Assembly (NCBI RefSeq): GCF_003966735.1
Contig: NZ_AP017378.1
Location: forward strand, 1,349,501-1,413,500
DNA from: Desulfovibrio ferrophilus
GTDB taxonomy: Bacteria; Desulfobacterota; Desulfovibrionia; Desulfovibrionales; Desulfovibrionaceae
DNA length: 64,000 bases
Direction of reading: 5' to 3'
How positions within the stretch are numbered: position 1 is the first letter of the stretch; each line of letters opens with the position of its first letter. This document shows positions 17,712-26,781 of this stretch, one piece after another. The position numbers and the translations under genes are program-made. A model generated the notes under the pieces. The model was not told where the DNA came from and made no database searches. It worked only from the letters and a program-made list of their open reading frames with translations.

Positions 17712-18838
17712 TGAAAGCATATTTGGCACTTGAGGACGGAACCTTGTTCAAGGGCAAATCCTTCACCGGCGAAGGCAACGCCCAAGGCGAAGCCATCTTC
17801 AACACCGGCATGAGCGGCTATCAGGAAGTACTTACCGACCCCTCCTACGCAGGGCAGATGGTGTGCATGACCTACCCGCTGATCGGCAACTACGGGGTCA
17901 ACCTTGAGGATGTGGAATCCTCCCGCGTATGGGTGGAAGCATTCATCGTCAAGGAATGCACCAAAGAGCCCAGCAACTGGCGCTCCAAGATGTCGCTACC
18001 TGACTACCTCGTCGAGAATGGCGTCATGGGCATCGAGGGCATCGATACACGTGCCCTGACCCGGCATCTGCGCCTACATGGCGCCCAACGTGCCGTCATC
18101 AGCACCGACAACGTCAGCCCCGAAGAATTGGTCAAGCGTGCCCAGTCCATCCCCACCATGGAAGGGCAGGACCTGGCTACGCGCGTCAGCGCCAAACAGC
18201 CGTACACCTGGATCGACAACCAGCCCGCACCGGTTGAACTCAAGGATGGCAAACACCACTGGACCGGCAAAGGGCCCAAGGTGGTCGTCTACGACTTCGG
18301 CATCAAATGGAACATTATCCGCCTGCTCGCTGCACAAGGCTGCGATCTACTGATGGTACCGGCCGGAACGACCGCTGAGGCCGTCAACCGCCTGGAACCC
18401 GACGCGGTCTTTCTGTCCAACGGCCCCGGCGACCCCGCAGCCATCGAAGGCATCGCCGACACCGTCTCCGAACTGGCCGACCGCTACCCCACTGCAGGCA
18501 TCTGCCTGGGCCACCAGATTCTGGGCCTGGCTCTGGGCGGCAAGACCTACAAGCTTCCCTTCGGCCACCACGGACTGAACCATCCGGTCAAGGACCTGAC
18601 CACCGGACACATCGAAGTCTCGTCTCAGAACCATGGTTTTTGCGTTGATGTCGCCAGCCTGAAGAACATTGAGATCACCCACGTCAATCTCAACGACGAT
18701 ACGCTTGAGGGCTTCCACCACACCCAAAAGCCTATCCTGGCCATCCAGCACCATCCCGAGGCCAGCCCCGGGCCACACGACAGCCAGTACTTCTTCAAGA
18801 GATTCAGAGAGATGGTGAGAGAACATACCGGGGTCTAG
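17711..18838 (+). CDS. carA: Carbamoyl-phosphate synthase small subunit
   Basis: Glutamine amidotransferase subunit that feeds ammonia to CarB for arginine and pyrimidine synthesis. The N-terminal CarA domain (about residues 1-150; [34 protein letters not shown]) precedes the class I amidotransferase domain. The latter has the nucleophile Cys in GICLGHQ and the His/Glu pair in HHPEASPGP. The 375 residues are full length. carB is not nearby, so the two subunits are encoded apart. The one-base overlap with kdsB suggests coupled translation. Confidence 0.96.
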   Translation: MKAYLALEDGTLFKGKSFTGEGNAQGEAIFNTGMSGYQEVLTDPSYAGQMVCMTYPLIGNYGVNLEDVESSRVWVEAFIVKECTKEPSNWRSKMSLPDYLVENGVMGIEGIDTRALTRHLRLHGAQRAVISTDNVSPEELVKRAQSIPTMEGQDLATRVSAKQPYTWIDNQPAPVELKDGKHHWTGKGPKVVVYDFGIKWNIIRLLAAQGCDLLMVPAGTTAEAVNRLEPDAVFLSNGPGDPAAIEGIADTVSELADRYPTAGICLGHQILGLALGGKTYKLPFGHHGLNHPVKDLTTGHIEVSSQNHGFCVDVASLKNIEITHVNLNDDTLEGFHHTQKPILAIQHHPEASPGPHDSQYFFKRFREMVREHTGV

Positions 18839-18902
18839 ACTTTGATCGGCATTCGTTGAATACTGCCTGCGATCTGGGAAGTCCAATTCAGGGGGAGGGT
18901 GC

Positions 18903-19748
18903 ATGTCCAGCGAGCTTATCAAGGCACGTTCGAAGATATCCAATATCAAGAGCTATCTGAAGCAGGATAAGCTGCTTCCGGCTATTGTCTCTTTGCACGA
19001 ATCCGTCGGCATCATCTGCCGCACCCCGTTGCTCAAACATGAGCAGGAAGAGTTCGAACGCAGTCTGGACATAGCGCTGGACATTCTGAACCACAACGAC
19101 GACTTCCGCAAAGTCTGTCCCATGGTTCTGGAGTATAAAAAGGGTGGCGAAAAGGAACTGCTTTCCGCCCTCAAGGAACTCCTGGACGATCTGCAGAGTT
19201 CCGCAGTGTCCGATGCTCAAGCTCTCTTGCAGGCCATCGACGACACCAAACGGATTCAGCTCGAACGCGGCAAGCACCTTCTGGAAAAGGGCAAGTTCAA
19301 AGACGCCAAGTTCACCTTCGACAAGCTACTTCTCCAATTTCCAGATGACACTGAGCTCAAATACGAGATTGCCGAGCTCTACCTCAAATTTGATCGCAAC
19401 AAGGAAGCTCTGAAATACCTCACAGAGGCACTCAGAGACTTGCCGGAATCCTCCCACCTCTACAACCGGGTGGCCATGGTACTGCGCAAGCTTGAAGAAT
19501 TTGAAATGTCAGAAAAGTACTACAACAAGGCCGTCAAACTCTCCGGTGACGATCCAGGCCTGTATTTCAACTTCGGCCGCCTGTACATCGACTGGAAACG
19601 CTGGGAAAAGGTCGACGAAATGGCAACCAAGGCCATTGAGTTGAACAAAGGCTTCACTGAAGCCCACAAGATGCGCAAGTTTGCCAACAAACAACTCGCC
19701 AAGCAGGAAAAAGCCAAAAAGAACGCGGGCAAACCCATCAAGCTATAG
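18903..19748 (+). CDS. Tetratricopeptide repeat protein
   Basis: A 281-residue, mostly helical protein. The first half (about residues 1-115) is a helical region without clear repeats. The second half carries about four TPR-like units, for example around AKFTFDKLLLQFPDDTELK, EALKYLTEALRDLPES and KYYNKAVKLSGDDPGLYF. It ends in a lysine-rich tail. No signal peptide is seen, so it is probably cytoplasmic. A strong ribosome site (GGGGGAGG) precedes the ATG. It lies 64 bases after carA. Its partner and role are unknown. Confidence 0.8.
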   Translation: MSSELIKARSKISNIKSYLKQDKLLPAIVSLHESVGIICRTPLLKHEQEEFERSLDIALDILNHNDDFRKVCPMVLEYKKGGEKELLSALKELLDDLQSSAVSDAQALLQAIDDTKRIQLERGKHLLEKGKFKDAKFTFDKLLLQFPDDTELKYEIAELYLKFDRNKEALKYLTEALRDLPESSHLYNRVAMVLRKLEEFEMSEKYYNKAVKLSGDDPGLYFNFGRLYIDWKRWEKVDEMATKAIELNKGFTEAHKMRKFANKQLAKQEKAKKNAGKPIKL

Positions 19749-19765
19749 AATCTTTTCAAAAATTA

Positions 19766-19824
19766 CTTGCCAAGCCATCAAGCCCACACTGGTATCACCA
19801 GTGTGGGCTTGATGGCTTGGCAAG
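19766..19824. repeat. Perfect 28-bp inverted repeat with a 3-base loop
   Basis: The arm at 19766-19793 is exactly complementary to 19797-19824, leaving the loop ATC. On the plus strand no T tract follows. On the minus strand the hairpin is followed by TAATTTTTG, so as an intrinsic terminator it would stop leftward transcription. The stem is far longer than a normal terminator. It sits 17 bases after the TPR gene. Confidence 0.9.
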
Positions 19825-20182
19825 ATCAACCTCCCATACTCAAACAAGCACCCTGCTCCCAGGTGACAAGAACGTGACACAAGCAGGCCCTATGAATGTT
19901 TCCCCGGCAACATTATTCACCCACTAAATGAAATAATCCGTTTCACCTCTTCGCACAGCCTGCATATCCACCTCAAAACCTACATAAATATTTGTAGATT
20001 TGATATCACGCCAACCAATTAAAAAGACTATAAACGCCTTAAATATCGACTTAATAAAACACTCTTGACGAATTCAAACGAGATTCATCGAGGTCTTTAA
20101 CTCCATGAACCTCTCATTGACAGTGGTGCGATGCTTGCATAGAATCACTTGACGACTGAACGATTTTCCGGAGACAAGAATA
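19825..20182. other. AT-rich intergenic region ahead of the surface-sugar operon
   Basis: About 360 bases with no credible ORF on either strand. Base composition is clearly richer in A and T than the flanking genes, with short runs such as AAATATTTGTAG and AATTAAAAAG. The right end holds a near-consensus promoter (20117-20145). The rest may hold regulator sites, but I see no strong palindrome. Confidence 0.6.
20117..20145 (+). promoter_or_regulatory. Strong sigma-70 promoter for the 20.2-22.8 kb operon
   Basis: TTGACA (20117-20122) and TAGAAT (20140-20145) are separated by exactly 17 bases. Transcription would start near 20152, about 30 bases before the first ATG at 20183. Confidence 0.78.
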
Positions 20183-20797
20183 ATGCTGCAACACCAAGGG
20201 CGTTTTCTGCGCCCCAGCACCGACAACCGCACGCTCTCTCTGCTGGAGACCCTCTCGGAAGACAGCGCGGTCTCTCAATCCGCCCTGGGCGAACGCACGG
20301 GGTTATCCGGTGCCATGGTCAACAAGTACCTTCGGGAATTGCAGCATCAGGGCCTGATCGACAAACGCCCCCTGAATGCCAAGAGCTACGAATATGTCCT
20401 GACCCAAGCCGGACACAGTCAACGCAGAGAACTGCTCGGTGAGTACTGTGCCGAGATTGTTCGCAGCTACACGGCATTGAAGGCTCTCATAGGTAATAAA
20501 CTGGATAGCCTGGAAAAATCCGGTAAGCAGCGTCTGGTCCTCTGGGGAGCATCAGAGACCTGCGAGGTTGTGCTCTCTGCCATCCAGAACACCGGACTGA
20601 CTGTTCTGGCACTTGTGGACAGCGCCCCCGCCAAGCACGGCACGATGCTGGCCGGGCACGCCATCCTGCCTCCTGACATTCTGTCCAGCATGCATTGCGA
20701 TGCCGTGATCATCACCTCCTTCGGCAAGAGTGATGATATCCACGCCCAGCTCAAACCCTTGGCCATGGCCCATGGCCTGGAGGTCGTGCGCTTATGA
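20183..20797 (+). CDS. Winged-helix DNA-binding domain fused to a Rossmann-like domain
   Basis: A 204-residue protein of unusual design. Residues about 15-78 form a winged helix of MarR type (SVSQSALGERTGLSGAMVNKYLRELQHQGLI). Residues about 113-204 have a Rossmann-like pattern: LVLWGASETCEVVLSAI, LALVDSAPAKHG, GHAILPPDIL, AVIITSFGK. This resembles small nucleotide- or sugar-nucleotide-sensing domains found beside PglD-type enzymes. It is the first gene after the promoter at 20117 and overlaps the NeuB-type gene by four bases. I infer a regulator of surface-sugar synthesis that may sense a metabolite, but it could be enzymatic. Confidence 0.7.
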   Translation: MLQHQGRFLRPSTDNRTLSLLETLSEDSAVSQSALGERTGLSGAMVNKYLRELQHQGLIDKRPLNAKSYEYVLTQAGHSQRRELLGEYCAEIVRSYTALKALIGNKLDSLEKSGKQRLVLWGASETCEVVLSAIQNTGLTVLALVDSAPAKHGTMLAGHAILPPDILSSMHCDAVIITSFGKSDDIHAQLKPLAMAHGLEVVRL

Positions 20798-21888
20798 AAA
20801 CTTTGCCTATCATCAAGCTCAAAAGTGGCCGCAGCATCGGCCCTGGTCAACCCTGCTTCGTTGTTGCCGAAATCGGCAACAACCATCAAGGCAGTGAGGA
20901 CATGGCCCGGGAAATGATCGACCATGCGGCCCGGAGCGGTGCTGATGCAGTCAAATTCCAGAAGCGCGACACCACGGCCCTGCTGACCCGCGAAGGCCGC
21001 GAAAGGCCCTATCCGGGCAGTAATAGTTTTGGCCCAACCTATGGCGAGCATCGCGATGCTCTGGAGCTTTCCATCGAAGCCATGGGGCGCCTGAAGGACC
21101 ATGCAGAGCATCAAAATCTGACATTTTTTGCGTCACCTTGGGATCTACCCAGCCTGGAAGGGCTGCGTCAATTGGAAGTGGAACTGATCAAAATCGCTTC
21201 GGCGGACCTGACGACCCTGCCTCTCATTCGCTGTGCCAGCGAACTGCATCTGCCCATAATTCTGTCCACGGGCATGAGCAGCGTTGAAGAAATCAACCAA
21301 GCCGTGCTTGAAGTCCGACGGCACCATTCCCAATTGATCCTGCTGCACTGCAACAGTTCCTATCCCTGTCCTCCCGAAGAGATTGCCTTACCCGCCATGC
21401 GCCGACTCGAGCAGCGGTTCGGCCTTCCCGTGGGATACTCCGGTCACGAAGCGGGCATCGCCCCCTCCGTCGCCGCGGTAGCCTTGGGAGCCTGCATGGT
21501 GGAGCGTCATTTCACTCTGAATCGCACCCTACCCGGGACAGATCACGCAGCTTCGCTGGACCCCAAAGGCTTTGCCCGAATGACGGCCATGATTCGCGAG
21601 GTGGAAGCAACCCTGGCCGTATCCGAAAAACGCGTCACGCCGACGGAATCAGCCTGTGCAGTCAAACTCCGCAAGAGTATCGTCGCAGCCCGGGATTTAC
21701 CTCAAGGAACACGGCTCACCCCGGAACACCTTACCATGAAAAGCCCAGGGGACGGGATCTCACCAATGCACTGGGACAGCGTCATGGGCAGCGTCACGAC
21801 TCGCCCATTGAGCGAAGACCAGCAGCTTATGTGGGAGGACATCACTGAGGCAATCTCTCCTCAAACGGCCACGGGGGAATCGGCATGA
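20794..21888 (+). CDS. NeuB-family N-acylneuraminate/nonulosonate synthase
   Basis: Condenses an amino-sugar with phosphoenolpyruvate to a nine-carbon acid such as sialic, legionaminic or pseudaminic acid. The 364 residues have an N-terminal TIM barrel (VVAEIGNNHQGS, ADAVKFQKRD, FFASPWDLPSLEGL, STGMSS, CNSSYPCP, GYSGHEAGI, ERHFTLNR) and a C-terminal SAF/antifreeze-like domain (about 300-355, KSIVAARDLPQGTRLTPEHL). Which sugar is made cannot be read from sequence. No CMP-nonulosonate synthetase lies nearby. It overlaps both neighbours by four bases. Confidence 0.85.
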   Translation: MKTLPIIKLKSGRSIGPGQPCFVVAEIGNNHQGSEDMAREMIDHAARSGADAVKFQKRDTTALLTREGRERPYPGSNSFGPTYGEHRDALELSIEAMGRLKDHAEHQNLTFFASPWDLPSLEGLRQLEVELIKIASADLTTLPLIRCASELHLPIILSTGMSSVEEINQAVLEVRRHHSQLILLHCNSSYPCPPEEIALPAMRRLEQRFGLPVGYSGHEAGIAPSVAAVALGACMVERHFTLNRTLPGTDHAASLDPKGFARMTAMIREVEATLAVSEKRVTPTESACAVKLRKSIVAARDLPQGTRLTPEHLTMKSPGDGISPMHWDSVMGSVTTRPLSEDQQLMWEDITEAISPQTATGESA

Positions 21889-22838
21889 ACATCCTGATGA
21901 TTGCCGTCAATGATCCCGCCGGAACGGCCATCGGGTTTGCCGATGCCATTAACCGGCGCACCGAACATTTCTGCCGCGTGGCGACCCTGGAAACTCGTTA
22001 TAATCACAACTGGCGCAAGGACCTCCACATTCCGGAGTTGGACAGAACGGGGTTGATTGAATTGGAAGAGACCTTACTCTCGGCCGACGTCTTCCACTTC
22101 CACATGACCGCTGATGAGAACTTGAGGTTAGGCCCGTTCCTGCCCAAAGACTTCATGAACGGCAAAGCACTGGTGCACCATCATCACGGACACCCAGACT
22201 TCCGGGACAATCCAGGCAAATACAGCCAAAAATATGATATGCTCAACCGTCGCAACCTGCTGGTGAGCACTCCCGACCTGCAACACATTCTACCTGAAGC
22301 CCGCTGGCAGCCGAACTGTGTCAATGAGCAGGACCCAGCCTATCAGCCTCTTGCCGACAAACCCCAGACACCAATCCGCATTGCCCATTCGCCCACAAGG
22401 CGAGACCTCAAGAACACCGACGACCTGCTCGGCGTGATGCAAACCCTCCTTGCCGAAGGCCATTCCCTTGAACTGGACCTCATCGACGATGCACCCCACT
22501 GCGACTGCCTGGAACGCAAACGCCGCGCGCACATCTCCTTCGACCATATGCAGGGATACTACGGCATGAGCAGCCTTGAGTCTCTGGCCCAAGGCGTGCC
22601 TACCGTGGCAGGTTTATCAGACTGGTGTATTGGTCAAATGCAGGAATTCACTGGCACGGCAGATCTGCCTTGGCTGGTGGCACGAAACGCGAAAGCTCTC
22701 AAAGATATCCTGACCCACCTGAGCTGTGACACGGATGAACGTCACAAAGCGGGTGCCCATAGCCGCGCCTTCATGGAGCGCTACTGGAACGAAGAACGGG
22801 TCATCGGACGATTGATGGAATTTTACGAGACGCTGTAA
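21885..22838 (+). CDS. Putative glycosyltransferase (GT-B/GT4-like)
   Basis: A 317-residue protein with an N-terminal MNILMIAVNDPAGTAIGFA, a mid-region HFHMTADENL and HHHHGH, and a C-terminal half with IRIAHSPTRRDLKNTDDLL, FDHMQGYYGMSSLESLAQGVPTV. This is the GT-B pattern of an activated-sugar site followed by an E-x7-E-like helix. Donor and acceptor are unknown. It overlaps the NeuB-type gene by four bases and ends 30 bases from a convergent second glycosyltransferase, so it may transfer the product of the NeuB-type enzyme. Confidence 0.7.
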   Translation: MNILMIAVNDPAGTAIGFADAINRRTEHFCRVATLETRYNHNWRKDLHIPELDRTGLIELEETLLSADVFHFHMTADENLRLGPFLPKDFMNGKALVHHHHGHPDFRDNPGKYSQKYDMLNRRNLLVSTPDLQHILPEARWQPNCVNEQDPAYQPLADKPQTPIRIAHSPTRRDLKNTDDLLGVMQTLLAEGHSLELDLIDDAPHCDCLERKRRAHISFDHMQGYYGMSSLESLAQGVPTVAGLSDWCIGQMQEFTGTADLPWLVARNAKALKDILTHLSCDTDERHKAGAHSRAFMERYWNEERVIGRLMEFYETL

Positions 22839-22868
22839 ACCTGTAGTCAGACGTATCAACGCCTCACA

Positions 22869-24521
22869 TCACCGAGACAGATATCCTGGGAGTTCATCGG
22901 CCAGCAAGCTGGTCAGCACACCTTGCGGGTCACGCGAGGCGAGCACCTGCAGGAAACGATTATTCTCGCCCTTATCAGTCGCCGCGTTCTGGGCAAGTTG
23001 CAACTCCTGAAGCCCCTCGTCCAGACGCATGGCCCGCAGGTTGATCATGGCCAACTCAAGACCGAGCCGCCAGTCCTCCGGCCTGTGCAAGCCCAAATGT
23101 GACAGCACATGCAAGCGGAATCCATCGCCACCACTCCCCTGACGAGCAAGCACGACGTCAACGCGCTCGGCCACATCCAGATGCCCCGGCTCGATTTCAT
23201 TGGCTTCCATCAGACAATCCATCGCAGATTCGGGAATACCACGTCTGATATCATAGCAAAGACCGCTGCGCACGGATATCCAATGCCGTTCACACTCCGC
23301 GGCCCAAAGCATCCAGAGTCTGAAAGGCGATTCTGGAATCTCGAATTTGGCAAAGTGGCCAGCCTGCCCATGACGGAGCCAGAAGGCCTTTGCCAAATTC
23401 CACTGCCCATGTCGCAAGGCCAGTCCCGAACCCGTCAGATTGACCTCAAAAGAATCAGAATGCAGTTTCTTGGCAACCAGTTTTGCGGCCATGGGCAGAG
23501 CTTCATCCTTTCTCCCTGCCCAGTTCAGACAACGCATCAGCGCCGCGATTCCACAGGGGGAGCAACTCCGCACAGCAATTCCTGCGGCCGCTTGTCCCAA
23601 ATCAGATTCAAACATTCCCGCTTCATTCAATCGAAAGACGGACTCCCAGGCAAAGGAATCCGCTGCCGGACCAACCTCAGCCCCGGTCGCTGATTCAGCC
23701 AGCTCAAGAATACGTTCAGCCCTGTGCCGTGGTAGATGTTCTGCCTGGACTCGCGCCCAAGCCGCCCGGCCCTTACTCCTTGTAATCTCGGGGTTAGCAA
23801 GATGCTTGCGCACAAGAACATCCAGCTCGACGATTGTGGAATAGACCTCCACTTCACGTCCGGGCTCGAATAGCCGGCCGATGTCCGAAGACACCTCCTG
23901 ATTCAGAACAAGACAACCGCAGGAAGCGGCCTCGAACAATCGAAAATTGATTTCACTGAAGATGGACTCGTTAGGAACCACCCAAGCATTATCGTAATGC
24001 CCCATCATCTCAGAAAAATTAGCGTCCTGCACCAGATCGAGACCATGTTCGCGGCACAGGTAATCCACCATGCGCTTGCGCACCTTGCGCGCGGAGGTAA
24101 TCCGCCCCACAAAACACATCCTGGATGTTCTCTCATTCCAGGGCTTGTAGGCTCGTCGCGAACCACACCAGGGCAGATGGTGCACCTCCTTCAGCCCCAG
24201 TTTCTCCAGCACGGGAATCCAGCTATCCTGAGTCGTAAGAACCAGATCGAACATTCGGCCATACGCTCGATGCCACCAGGCATTGAGATGGGTATCCACC
24301 GACCAGAAAACCTTTTTGCACGACAAATCCCCCAGTCCCATGAGTATTGTTCGGGGACTGAGCAATTCGATTTCCAGCAACAAGTCTGGTTCGAAGTCAT
24401 GAGACTTCAACTGAGCGACAATATCCTGCGGCCCCGGAGACAGGCGCAGATCGAGAGTTTCATGACCCAAGGCCTTGAAAGCTCGACAAAAGACGGGGGC
24501 ATTGATGACGCAAATACGCAT
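22869..24521 (-). CDS. CgeB-like glycosyltransferase with C-terminal helical extension
   Basis: A 550-residue protein. Residues about 1-270 have the CgeB/GT-B glycosyltransferase pattern: VINAPVFCRAFKALGHE, LLLEIELLSPRT, FWSVDTHLNAWWHRAY, FVGRITSARKVR and FRLFEAASCGCLVLNQ. The remaining 280 residues are helical with TPR-like character and no recognised motif, and may bind a protein acceptor. It is convergent with the other glycosyltransferase and lies 88 bases downstream of cheV2. A role in flagellin or surface glycosylation is possible but inferred. Confidence 0.7.
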   Translation of the reverse strand: MRICVINAPVFCRAFKALGHETLDLRLSPGPQDIVAQLKSHDFEPDLLLEIELLSPRTILMGLGDLSCKKVFWSVDTHLNAWWHRAYGRMFDLVLTTQDSWIPVLEKLGLKEVHHLPWCGSRRAYKPWNERTSRMCFVGRITSARKVRKRMVDYLCREHGLDLVQDANFSEMMGHYDNAWVVPNESIFSEINFRLFEAASCGCLVLNQEVSSDIGRLFEPGREVEVYSTIVELDVLVRKHLANPEITRSKGRAAWARVQAEHLPRHRAERILELAESATGAEVGPAADSFAWESVFRLNEAGMFESDLGQAAAGIAVRSCSPCGIAALMRCLNWAGRKDEALPMAAKLVAKKLHSDSFEVNLTGSGLALRHGQWNLAKAFWLRHGQAGHFAKFEIPESPFRLWMLWAAECERHWISVRSGLCYDIRRGIPESAMDCLMEANEIEPGHLDVAERVDVVLARQGSGGDGFRLHVLSHLGLHRPEDWRLGLELAMINLRAMRLDEGLQELQLAQNAATDKGENNRFLQVLASRDPQGVLTSLLADELPGYLSR

Positions 24522-24609
24522 GCCGGACGTTACTCCGTCAGACGAATTCCGGCAATACCTTGAGAAGCATCATGCGACCTCGAAGAAGCACGAAGAACCG
24601 ACAGAAAAA

Positions 24610-25566
24610 TCAGGCCCGCCCGAGGTAGGTGTTGGCCAACGACTTGGAACGGTCGCCCAGGGTCTTCATGTCCGGTTTGGAGATCTGATCGTCAGCTCCG
24701 ACGGCCTCCCCTTTATGGCGCAGGCTTTCAGTAATGAGCGATGAAAACAGCAACACGGGCACATCCTTGAGGCCAGGAGTATCCTTGATGCGCTTGGTCA
24801 AACTGTGGCCATCCATGACGGGCATTTCGATATCCGAAATGATGACATGCAGATGATCATTCAGGGGATCGCCACTCTCCTGAATCCCGGCCATCATGGC
24901 TTCAAGCTTGTCCCAGGCATCCTTGCCGTTTATGGCGGGAGTCACCTCGAACCCCATCTTGAGCAAAGAAGCCTGGATCATTCGCCTGATGGTCGGGGAG
25001 TCATCCACAATAAGCGTCTTGTAGACAAAGTCATCATCATGGTCGATTTCGTCGTCGGTTACGGACAAGGCAAATCGAGGGTTCAGATCCCCCACGATCT
25101 TTTCCATATCCAAAAGAAAAACCACACGATCATCGATGCGCACGACACCGGTAATGGAATCATCGGTCATGTCCAGCATATGTTGCTTGGGCGCCTCGAC
25201 CTGCTCCCAGCTCAGACGATAAATACGAGTCACTCCGGAAACCAGAAAGGCATTGATCACCTCATTGAACCGGGTGACCACAACCTTGGGTTCATCAACC
25301 GGGGCAGCTTTTTTCCCCAGAGAACGAGCCAAATCAATCAACGGAATCACACGATCACGCAGATTGAATGTCCCCATTACCGCTGTCTTGGTCTGTGTGG
25401 GCAGTTGGGTTATGCCGGGCTGTCGAATGATCTCAAGGACTTTAGCGACATTAATACCGTAGTGGCCGCGATAGACTTCACCATCTGGAAGTTGTTCATC
25501 AATGTAGAATTCGACGATCTCAAGTTCGTTGGTGCCCGACTCAAGAAGAATATCAGTCTGACTCAT
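24610..25566 (-). CDS. Chemotaxis protein CheV (second copy)
   Basis: CheW domain (about residues 14-165) plus receiver (about 182-312), 318 residues. Receiver residues are D188/D189, phospho-acceptor D245 (SDIEMPVMDG), LFSSL and SKPD. It is clearly paralogous to the copy at 5681-6664. The N-termini match almost exactly (MSQT-ILLESGTNELEIVEFY), with divergence in the linker and the receiver tail. The ribosome site GGGGGA precedes the ATG. It is probably expressed from its own promoter in the 113-base gap after galE. Confidence 0.93.
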   Translation of the reverse strand: MSQTDILLESGTNELEIVEFYIDEQLPDGEVYRGHYGINVAKVLEIIRQPGITQLPTQTKTAVMGTFNLRDRVIPLIDLARSLGKKAAPVDEPKVVVTRFNEVINAFLVSGVTRIYRLSWEQVEAPKQHMLDMTDDSITGVVRIDDRVVFLLDMEKIVGDLNPRFALSVTDDEIDHDDDFVYKTLIVDDSPTIRRMIQASLLKMGFEVTPAINGKDAWDKLEAMMAGIQESGDPLNDHLHVIISDIEMPVMDGHSLTKRIKDTPGLKDVPVLLFSSLITESLRHKGEAVGADDQISKPDMKTLGDRSKSLANTYLGRA

Positions 25567-25679
25567 GCTAGGTCCCCCATATACCCCGGACAGTGGTCGT
25601 CAACAGTCCGAAGCAGAATCATATCAGACTAGCATGAAAGAGAGGTAAAGCCCACGCCTCAATAATTCCTTACGACACA

Positions 25680-26651
25680 CTAACGAGCCGCGTGCCAGCG
25701 CCAAGCGGTCTTTACGATGGTCTCGATATCCGTGTATTTCGGCTGCCATCCCAGTGCTGCTTTGGCTCCCTCGGCAGAAGCCACAAGCCGTGCAGCATCG
25801 CCCTCGCGTCTTGGGGCAAAGTCATAAGGCACTTCCTTTCCCGAGACCCGATGCACTGCATCGACAATCTCGCGCACCGAGTTGCCCGTGCCTGTCCCCA
25901 GATTATAGGCCTCGGAACACTCACCATCCAGCAAGCGTTTCACGGCCAACACATGAGCGCCTGCCAGGTCGGTCACATGGATATAATCCCTCAAGGCAGT
26001 ACCATCGGGGGTATCATAGTCATCCCCAAAAATTTTTAGTGGAGGACGTTTGCCCAAGGCGGCACCCACGGCAAGGGGAATTAGATGAGTCTCAGGATCG
26101 TGTTCTTCACCCAACTCACCATCCGGATCGGCCCCGGCAGCATTGAAATAACGCAGGCATATACTGCCAGTGCCATACGCATGGTCGAAATCGCGCAGCA
26201 TCTGCTCGATCATCAGCTTGGAGCGACCATAGGGATTAACCGGTGCCAGGGGGTGGGCCTCGGCAATGGGCACCTGCATAGGCTCACCATACACGGCGGC
26301 AGTACTGGAAAACACAATCCGCTCACAGGCGGCGGCACGCATGGCGGAAAGCAGTGTCAAGGTTCCCGCCACGTTGTTGCCGTAATATTTCTGCGGGTCG
26401 GCCACGGACTCGCCCACGGCAATGAATGCGGCAAAATGCAGCACTGCCACAGGCCTGTAGCGGGCAAAAACCCGATCCATGAAGGCCCGATCACCGATGT
26501 CACCCTGTTCCAGCGGCCCCCACTTCACGGCCCAGCCATGCCCATGCACAAGATTATCCACGGCAATGGGTGTAAATCCGGCCCGGGCCAAAGCCTTGCA
26601 GGTATGGCTGCCAATATATCCGGCTCCGCCGGTCACAAGAACAGGAAGCAT
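25680..26651 (-). CDS. galE: UDP-glucose 4-epimerase
   Basis: Short-chain dehydrogenase-type enzyme interconverting UDP-glucose and UDP-galactose. The NAD site TGGAGYIGSHT, the catalytic Tyr and Lys in YGRSK, the SSTAAVYGEP segment, LRYFNAAGADPDGELGE and the C-terminal EAYNLGTGTGNSV are all present. I chose the ATG at 26651 (323 residues), which has GGAGGAG immediately upstream. The frame extends to 26873, but those residues lack family character. It supplies sugar nucleotides for glycans. pdxA lies 130 bases upstream on the same strand. Confidence 0.95.
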   Translation of the reverse strand: MLPVLVTGGAGYIGSHTCKALARAGFTPIAVDNLVHGHGWAVKWGPLEQGDIGDRAFMDRVFARYRPVAVLHFAAFIAVGESVADPQKYYGNNVAGTLTLLSAMRAAACERIVFSSTAAVYGEPMQVPIAEAHPLAPVNPYGRSKLMIEQMLRDFDHAYGTGSICLRYFNAAGADPDGELGEEHDPETHLIPLAVGAALGKRPPLKIFGDDYDTPDGTALRDYIHVTDLAGAHVLAVKRLLDGECSEAYNLGTGTGNSVREIVDAVHRVSGKEVPYDFAPRREGDAARLVASAEGAKAALGWQPKYTDIETIVKTAWRWHAAR

Positions 26652-26781
26652 TGCTCCTCCATGGTTGAACAAATAACTCATTCCCCTGAGAACAATCTTG
26701 ATCTGGATTGAAATCACCCAAGGCAAGGCATCAAACAGTATTCTGCCAGACGCCGCCTCGCGATAACCAGAGCATTTCTCT

